Origin: UBA10646 sp003456175
GTDB lineage: Bacteria; Bacteroidota; Bacteroidia; Chitinophagales; Chitinophagaceae
Assembly (NCBI GenBank): GCA_031976225.1
Contig: DALYLQ010000001.1
Location: forward strand, 124,001-188,000
DNA length: 64,000 bases
Reading direction: 5' to 3'
Every line of letters begins with the position of its first letter. The first letter of the stretch is position 1. The notes below the pieces were generated by a model that worked only from the letters and a program-made list of their open reading frames with translations, did not search any database and was not told the DNA's origin. Positions 59,335 to 64,000 of this stretch are shown in pieces. The position numbers were made by a program, and so were the translations under genes.

Positions 59335-60756
59335 ATGAAGCAAGCAACCATAAAATCATTTTTATTCAGTACGTCGGCACTATTACTCTTGCTAACGGTA
59401 AATGCATTTGTTGATGACAGGAGTATACCGGCCGCTGATACACGTCCCAATATTATTATTATTATTACAGACGATCAGGGCTATGGTGATGTTGGATTTA
59501 ATGGATGTAGCGATATTCAAACGCCAAATATTGATAAAATTGCAGCTAATGGGGTTGTATTTACGCAAGCTTATGTTACCTATGCTGTATGTGCACCAAG
59601 CAGAGCAGGCTTACTTACAGGACGCTACCAAGATAGATTTGGTTATAGCAGAAATCCATTATACAAACCCAACGATCCTAACCAAGGTTTGTCGTTAGAA
59701 GAAACACTTTTGCCGCAGTTGCTACAACAGCATAACTACACTACCATGGCGATAGGGAAATGGCATTTAGGTGCACATGAAAAATATCGTCCGTGGAATC
59801 GTGGCTTCGATACATTTTTTGGATTCTTAGGAGGTGGGCATCGCTATCATCCTAATGAGTATACAATAGCTAATGAAGATAGTGCTAAGAATGAGGCAGA
59901 AAGTTATAAAACCAAGCTTACAAGAAATGGTGTTCCTGTAGACGAAACGATGTACATAACAGATGCCTTCAGTAGAGAAGCAGTCAATTTTATTAAACGC
60001 TCTAGTAAGCAACCCTTTTTTCTATACTTAGCGTATAATGCGCCACATGCACCATTGCAAGCAACTGAGTCATACTTAAAGCGATATGAACATGTTAAAG
60101 ACACTAAGCGGAGAACATATGCCGCAATGGTTAGTGCAGTAGATGATGGTGTTGGTGTTATTCTTGCTACGTTACAAGAGCAAGGTATTGCAGATAATAC
60201 GATTGTAATATTTTTATCTGATAATGGTGGACCCAAGCAAGATAACGCTAGCGATAATGGCCACTTACGTGGTGGTAAAGGTACTTTGTTTGAAGGTGGT
60301 ATTCGAGTGCCATTTGCAATGCAATGGCCAATGCGTATTAAGTCTCACACTACATATACGAAGCCGGTTAGCTCGTTAGATATTTTCGCCACTATTGCAG
60401 ATGAGTTGCATATTACAAGTCAGGTTAAAAAACCGCTTGATGGGGTTAATTTATTACCCTTTATCAACGGTCTTAAAAATGAAGCGCCACATAATTATTT
60501 GTATTGGAGACAGTACGATCAAAAGCGTTATGCTGTTTTGCATGCGAGTGGTTTGAAGTTGCATTTGTCAGATACGTCTAAAATGCTTTTTAATGTTTCC
60601 TCTGATATTGGTGAGCATCAAAATATCATTCAACAAGAGGCTAGCAACTCGAGCATGTTACTTGCAAAGAAAAATGAGTGGGAGGCACAAATGATACCAC
60701 CACAGATTTGGGGACTTAATCAAGAAAAACAATATCAGTTCGGCAAAAAACCTTAG
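59335..60756 (+). CDS. Sulfatase (formylglycine-dependent, secreted)
   Basis: A 473-aa family S1-type sulfatase that removes sulfate esters from polysaccharides. After a short signal (ending LLLTVNA) the active-site strand TRPNIIIIITDDQGYGDVGFNG is followed by AVCAPSRAGLLTGRYQDRFG; Cys86 in the C-x-P-S-R motif is the formylglycine precursor. Other metal-site motifs are AIGKWHLGAHEKYRP and IFLSDNGGPKQDNASDN. It is the third gene of the rightward cluster. An anaerobic or aerobic sulfatase-maturing enzyme is needed in trans and is not seen here. Confidence 0.92.
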   Translation: MKQATIKSFLFSTSALLLLLTVNAFVDDRSIPAADTRPNIIIIITDDQGYGDVGFNGCSDIQTPNIDKIAANGVVFTQAYVTYAVCAPSRAGLLTGRYQDRFGYSRNPLYKPNDPNQGLSLEETLLPQLLQQHNYTTMAIGKWHLGAHEKYRPWNRGFDTFFGFLGGGHRYHPNEYTIANEDSAKNEAESYKTKLTRNGVPVDETMYITDAFSREAVNFIKRSSKQPFFLYLAYNAPHAPLQATESYLKRYEHVKDTKRRTYAAMVSAVDDGVGVILATLQEQGIADNTIVIFLSDNGGPKQDNASDNGHLRGGKGTLFEGGIRVPFAMQWPMRIKSHTTYTKPVSSLDIFATIADELHITSQVKKPLDGVNLLPFINGLKNEAPHNYLYWRQYDQKRYAVLHASGLKLHLSDTSKMLFNVSSDIGEHQNIIQQEASNSSMLLAKKNEWEAQMIPPQIWGLNQEKQYQFGKKP

Positions 60757-60795
60757 CGTAATCATTAAGAAACAGTATAAATGTAGGATGTAAGC

Positions 60796-62283
60796 ATGTT
60801 CAAGCATCGATTCAATACAGTCTCTAAAACATCTAAACGTAGTTGTTATGTATTAATAAAAATACTAATGGTTTTTGGCATCCTTAGCTTTATTCAGAAA
60901 AAAAGTATTGAACAACCTAATGTTATTATTGTGTTGGTAGATGATGCTGGTTATGCAGATTTTGGGTTTATGGGAGCAAAAGATTTGAGTACGCCTAATC
61001 TCGATGCACTTGCAATGCAGTCTGTTCGGTTTACCGATGCTCATGTAACATCTTCTGTGTGCAGTCCTTCAAGAGCAGGTATCCTTACGGGTAAATATCA
61101 ACAACGATTTGGCTATGAGTGTAATGAAGGTGATGGTTATACTGGTATAGACACTTTGCAACAATTGATACCAACTTATTTGAAAAAAGTCGGCTATACA
61201 ACTGCTGCTTTTGGTAAATGGCACTTAGGGTATCAGCAAGCACAACACCCTTTGAGAATGGGTTTCGACTATTACTATGGATTTTTAAGTGGTGGTAGAA
61301 GTTATTTCTACAAACCCACTAAAGACGATGCACCTCATGCAAAAACAGCCTTGCTTGAAAATTTTACGCAAGTAAGTTTCAATGGTTATTTAACCGATGT
61401 ATTGGGTACTAAAGCTGCTAGTTTTATACATGCTAATAAAAACAAACCCTTCTTCATGTATTGGGCACCTAATGCCGTACATACACCAATGGAAGCTGAC
61501 TCTACAGATCTTAAAAAATTTGAAGGACATAAAAGAAAGACATTAGCTGCCATGACTTTGGCATTGGATAGAGCTGTTGGTACAATTGTAAACCAGTTGA
61601 AAAAGGATAACATTTTTGATAACACCATTATTATCTTCTTAAGCGATAATGGAGGTGCTCACAACAATCAATCGAATAATGGAAAATTAAAAGGCTTTAA
61701 AGGCAATGAATATGAAGCTGGCCATCGGGTGCCATTATTTATGAGTTGGCCTAAAAAAATTCGTGAGGGCAAAACTTATAATGGCCTGAGTTCTTCACTT
61801 GATATTTTACCTACTGTGTTAGAAGCTGCTGCTGTTCAAAACAGTAACACCATTGCTACCGATGGTGTTAGTTGGTTACCTTATGTTTTAGGTAATGCAC
61901 AAGGGCAACCTCACCAAGCATTGATTTGGAGGAAAGATGCAGCCGCTGCAATACGTATGAATAATTACAAGCTCATTCGTGTAAATGGTATTGGTTATCG
62001 CTTGTATGATTTACAAAATGATATAAGTGAATCAAACGACTTACAAGCATCTAATGCTGTAATGCTCCAGAGAATGCAAACAGCTTTGTTAGATTGGGAA
62101 AAAAGTAAAGTAAAGCCACTCTGGCAAGAGGGGAATGTTTGGGATACGATTACGTTAATGATTCACGACGATCTGATGCATAATAGAAAAGTAAGAGTGC
62201 GTAACCCTGAAGAGTTGGCAAATTATCTACAGCATACCAATAATAACCTATCAAAAACACCGCATGCTTACAAAGGAGAATAG
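60796..62283 (+). CDS. Sulfatase (formylglycine-dependent, secreted), second copy
   Basis: A 495-aa sulfatase with active-site strand EQPNVIIVLVDDAGYADFGFMG and the maturation motif SVCSPSRAGILTGKYQQRFG (Cys89). Other signatures are AFGKWHLGYQQAQHP and IFLSDNGGAHNNQSNNG. The N-terminal segment (MFKHRFNTVSKTSKRSCYVL and the following hydrophobic stretch) is longer than in the first copy but still signal-like. The two share the same architecture but have diverged widely, suggesting different sulfate positions. 39 bp after the first sulfatase gene. Confidence 0.92.
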   Translation: MFKHRFNTVSKTSKRSCYVLIKILMVFGILSFIQKKSIEQPNVIIVLVDDAGYADFGFMGAKDLSTPNLDALAMQSVRFTDAHVTSSVCSPSRAGILTGKYQQRFGYECNEGDGYTGIDTLQQLIPTYLKKVGYTTAAFGKWHLGYQQAQHPLRMGFDYYYGFLSGGRSYFYKPTKDDAPHAKTALLENFTQVSFNGYLTDVLGTKAASFIHANKNKPFFMYWAPNAVHTPMEADSTDLKKFEGHKRKTLAAMTLALDRAVGTIVNQLKKDNIFDNTIIIFLSDNGGAHNNQSNNGKLKGFKGNEYEAGHRVPLFMSWPKKIREGKTYNGLSSSLDILPTVLEAAAVQNSNTIATDGVSWLPYVLGNAQGQPHQALIWRKDAAAAIRMNNYKLIRVNGIGYRLYDLQNDISESNDLQASNAVMLQRMQTALLDWEKSKVKPLWQEGNVWDTITLMIHDDLMHNRKVRVRNPEELANYLQHTNNNLSKTPHAYKGE

Positions 62284-62299
62284 GAAAAGTTACAACCAA

Positions 62300-62383
62300 A
62301 TGAATCGGCGAATCAATGTTAAGTTACTGCTGATATACTTGATTTTGGTGCTGCTTTTTATTGGCGTTCTGATATTAGTATAG
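62300..62383 (+). CDS. Possible small single-pass membrane protein (27 aa)
   Basis: Short open frame, MNRRINVKLLLIYLILVLLF followed by IGVLILV, a basic head and one membrane helix. It begins 16 bases after the second sulfatase stop and would be co-transcribed with it. No homologue can be named, so it may be chance. Confidence 0.3.
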   Translation: MNRRINVKLLLIYLILVLLFIGVLILV

Positions 62384-62457
62384 TCTATTTGTAATTATTT
62401 GTTGCGAATGTGAAGTTTCGTTATTTTGAATGATTGTGTAAGCCAAACGATACAGCA

Positions 62458-64000
62458 TTGCCTGCTTTATTTCGAAAATACTTCTTGTTATTGCTGTCAT
62501 TTTTTCAAGTGATGGTAGCCGTTGCACAGGCATTAACAAACTTTACAAGTGTTGCACACGATTTAGTAAATAATGAAGTAACTGCAATTATAAGCGATCC
62601 AAAAGGGTTTGTTTGGTTTGGAACAAGAGGTGGCTTACAACGATTCGATGGTTATGAGATGAAACTTTTGAAGAATGATGTATCTGTAGCAGAGAATCTG
62701 AAAAGCCAATCTATAGAAGTGGTACTTGCTTCTAAAAAATACAACTGCTTGTGGATTGGAACCAAGTCGGGTGGTATTAGTAAGTACGATTTAAAAACAG
62801 GTGCCACCACAAATTTTAGTTTGAGTGTACCAGTTAATGGTAGCTTTAATGAAGATTATATACTCTCGTTATTAGAAACCAACAATGGCAAATTACTAGT
62901 TGGTACCTGGCAGGGATTGGGTTGTTTAGATATAGCAACCGCTACATTTACCATTATCGATACTCGTTGGAAAACGTTTGATATACAAGCAGATGGCAAT
63001 AACGGTTATTGGATAGCAACGAATAGTGGTTTAAAACATTTAGATCAACGGTTGAATACCGATGCGGTGTACGACTTTGGTACGCCAGCCATCAATATTA
63101 CAGCGATTGTTAAAGATGAAATGAATAAATGCCTTTGGCTTGGCACTTGGGATAGAGGTTTAATACAGTTTAATACCACTACTAAAGCACATAAAGCTTA
63201 TTTGCATAATGCTAAAGATGCTAGTACGATTAGCTCTAACAACACCTACAAATTATTACTTGACACCAAAGGTGATTTATGGATTGGTACATGGGGTGGT
63301 GGTTTAAACAGATTTAACATCACAACAAATACCTTCGATCGGTTTCATTTGAATATCCCCGGTATTTATACTACTGATGATCAGATCATTCTCTCGATGA
63401 TGGAAGATTCATCAGGCTTGCTTTGGGTGGGTACCGATGGGTCGGGTGTGTTTAAATTCGATATAAATCAGAAACGTTTCAACAACATTCGACATGGCGA
63501 TAAAAACTTGCTACAAGGCAGCACACATGTGCTTTCTGTATTTGTAGACAGCTTCAATCATTTATGGCTGAGTACAAAAGGTGGTGCCATACAATACAGT
63601 ACTTATTGGAATAATTTTACAAAGGTCAAATTAAATCACTTGGTTGATAAAAGCAGCTTGCGAAGTGTATTTGAGGGTAGAATGTTTCTGCAAGTTGATA
63701 ACACTCTTTTTATTGCTACCAACAAAGGATTAGTTACACTTCGTAATCAAAAAAACAGTGTAAATAATTTTAAAATATATCTGCCTGATAAAAGTAATCC
63801 AAATGCAATAAGCGATCGAAAAATTACTTCATTGATTCAATCAACTAATCGTAATATTTGGATTGGTACACAAGAAAAAGGTCTTAGTGTTATTCAAGCA
63901 TTTACCGCAAGGGGTACACCTGTGTTTAAAAATTATCTACCAGCTTACGGTGTGAAAGGAGCGTTGCAAAATGAACGTGTGAGTTGCTTGTTAGAAGATA
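62458..64000 (+). CDS. Two-component regulator propeller sensor, hybrid histidine kinase type (3' end outside window)
   Basis: Periplasmic sensor of a hybrid two-component system; only the first 510 or so residues are in the window. No stop before the end. Repeats of the propeller kind are clear: DPKGFVWFGTRGGLQRFDG, CLWIGTKSGGISKYDLKTG, KCLWLGTWDRGLIQFN, DLWIGTWGGGLNRFN, LLWVGTDGSGVFKFD, NIWIGTQEKGLSVIQAF. The frame opens after a stop at 62431; a TTG at 62458 gives a signal peptide (RKYFLLLLSFFQVMVAVAQ), whereas the first ATG at 62512 would remove most of it. It probably senses the glycan product and controls this cluster. Hairpin copy at 63899 (FTARG). Confidence 0.85.
   Translation, partial: MPALFRKYFLLLLSFFQVMVAVAQALTNFTSVAHDLVNNEVTAIISDPKGFVWFGTRGGLQRFDGYEMKLLKNDVSVAENLKSQSIEVVLASKKYNCLWIGTKSGGISKYDLKTGATTNFSLSVPVNGSFNEDYILSLLETNNGKLLVGTWQGLGCLDIATATFTIIDTRWKTFDIQADGNNGYWIATNSGLKHLDQRLNTDAVYDFGTPAINITAIVKDEMNKCLWLGTWDRGLIQFNTTTKAHKAYLHNAKDASTISSNNTYKLLLDTKGDLWIGTWGGGLNRFNITTNTFDRFHLNIPGIYTTDDQIILSMMEDSSGLLWVGTDGSGVFKFDINQKRFNNIRHGDKNLLQGSTHVLSVFVDSFNHLWLSTKGGAIQYSTYWNNFTKVKLNHLVDKSSLRSVFEGRMFLQVDNTLFIATNKGLVTLRNQKNSVNNFKIYLPDKSNPNAISDRKITSLIQSTNRNIWIGTQEKGLSVIQAFTARGTPVFKNYLPAYGVKGALQNERVSCLLED
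63899..63913 (+). repeat. Iterated hairpin element (GCAA loop, outer pair broken)
   Basis: CATTTACCGCAAGGG in the sensor gene, read FTARG. Confidence 0.9.

Noticed and set aside
1..64000. HIP1, Chi or REP elements as identity of the repeat
   Set aside because: HIP1 is GCGATCGC, E. coli Chi is GCTGGTGG, and REP/RAYT elements are longer with a GTAG-type foot; none matches.
1..64000. CRISPR arrays, insertion sequences, rRNA genes, prophage
   Set aside because: No regularly spaced repeats, transposase, rRNA or phage genes were seen.

Overview
The window looks like a chromosomal segment of a Bacteroidota bacterium, most likely a Chitinophagaceae-type free-living glycan degrader. This is inferred from the SusC/SusD pair, type IX secretion (T9SS) C-terminal sorting domains, many lipoproteins with the Bacteroidota-style Cys-Lys/Ser-Lys start, a DUF1501/DUF1800 pair, GHL10 and GH92 enzymes, a TAnnTTTG-type promoter and a GC content near 42 percent. 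It is a draft scaffold: three 10-N gaps sit at 24551, 38315 and 53636.

Layout. 0-9.5 kb is mostly housekeeping or small enzymes: a secreted GHL10 protein, prfA, an amidohydrolase, recO, an Mn-type superoxide dismutase and a leftward run of a PfkB kinase, DHFR-like reductase, VOC protein, membrane protein and lipoprotein. 9.5-29 kb is a glycan-utilization locus: NAGPA-like phosphodiester glycosidase, two GHL10 enzymes, DUF4434 protein, GDSL esterase, AmpG-like MFS carrier, GH92 alpha-mannosidase, DUF5009 (HGSNAT-like) acyltransferase, SusD, SusC, FAD-dependent oxidoreductase, AGE-family epimerase and a ROK regulator. 29-39.8 kb holds a T9SS propeller-like protein, DUF3089 lipoprotein, trehalase, polA and a T9SS amidase split by a gap. 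39.8-48.3 kb has two vanadium-haloperoxidase/PAP2-like lipoproteins around a beta-barrel protein, two proteins of uncertain function and the DUF1501/DUF1800 pair. 48.4-53.9 kb has a large lipoprotein, alkB-type monooxygenase, gcvT, a TPR protein, a VOC protein broken by a gap and tRNA-Arg(CCU). 54-64 kb is a rightward glycan cluster: DUF1349 protein (leftward), GH128 glucanase, sialate O-acetylesterase, beta-helix protein, two sulfatases and the start of a hybrid two-component type sensor running off the end.

The outstanding feature is not a gene. A short dyad sequence, TTT-RCC-GYAA-GGY (typical copy CATTTACCGTAAGGT), occurs 46 times on both strands, about once per 1.4 kb, in coding and intergenic DNA and in several reading frames. 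Its two arms vary together: ACC..GGT and GCC..GGC, shortened AC..GT (6 copies), lengthened ACCT..AGGT and GCCT..AGGC (3 copies), always around a GNRA-type GTAA, GCAA or GTGA loop. I read it as a highly iterated mini-hairpin, comparable in density to DNA-uptake sequences or cyanobacterial HIP1 but with a sequence I do not recognise. It is nearly absent from the SusCD region and from the sulfatase cluster.
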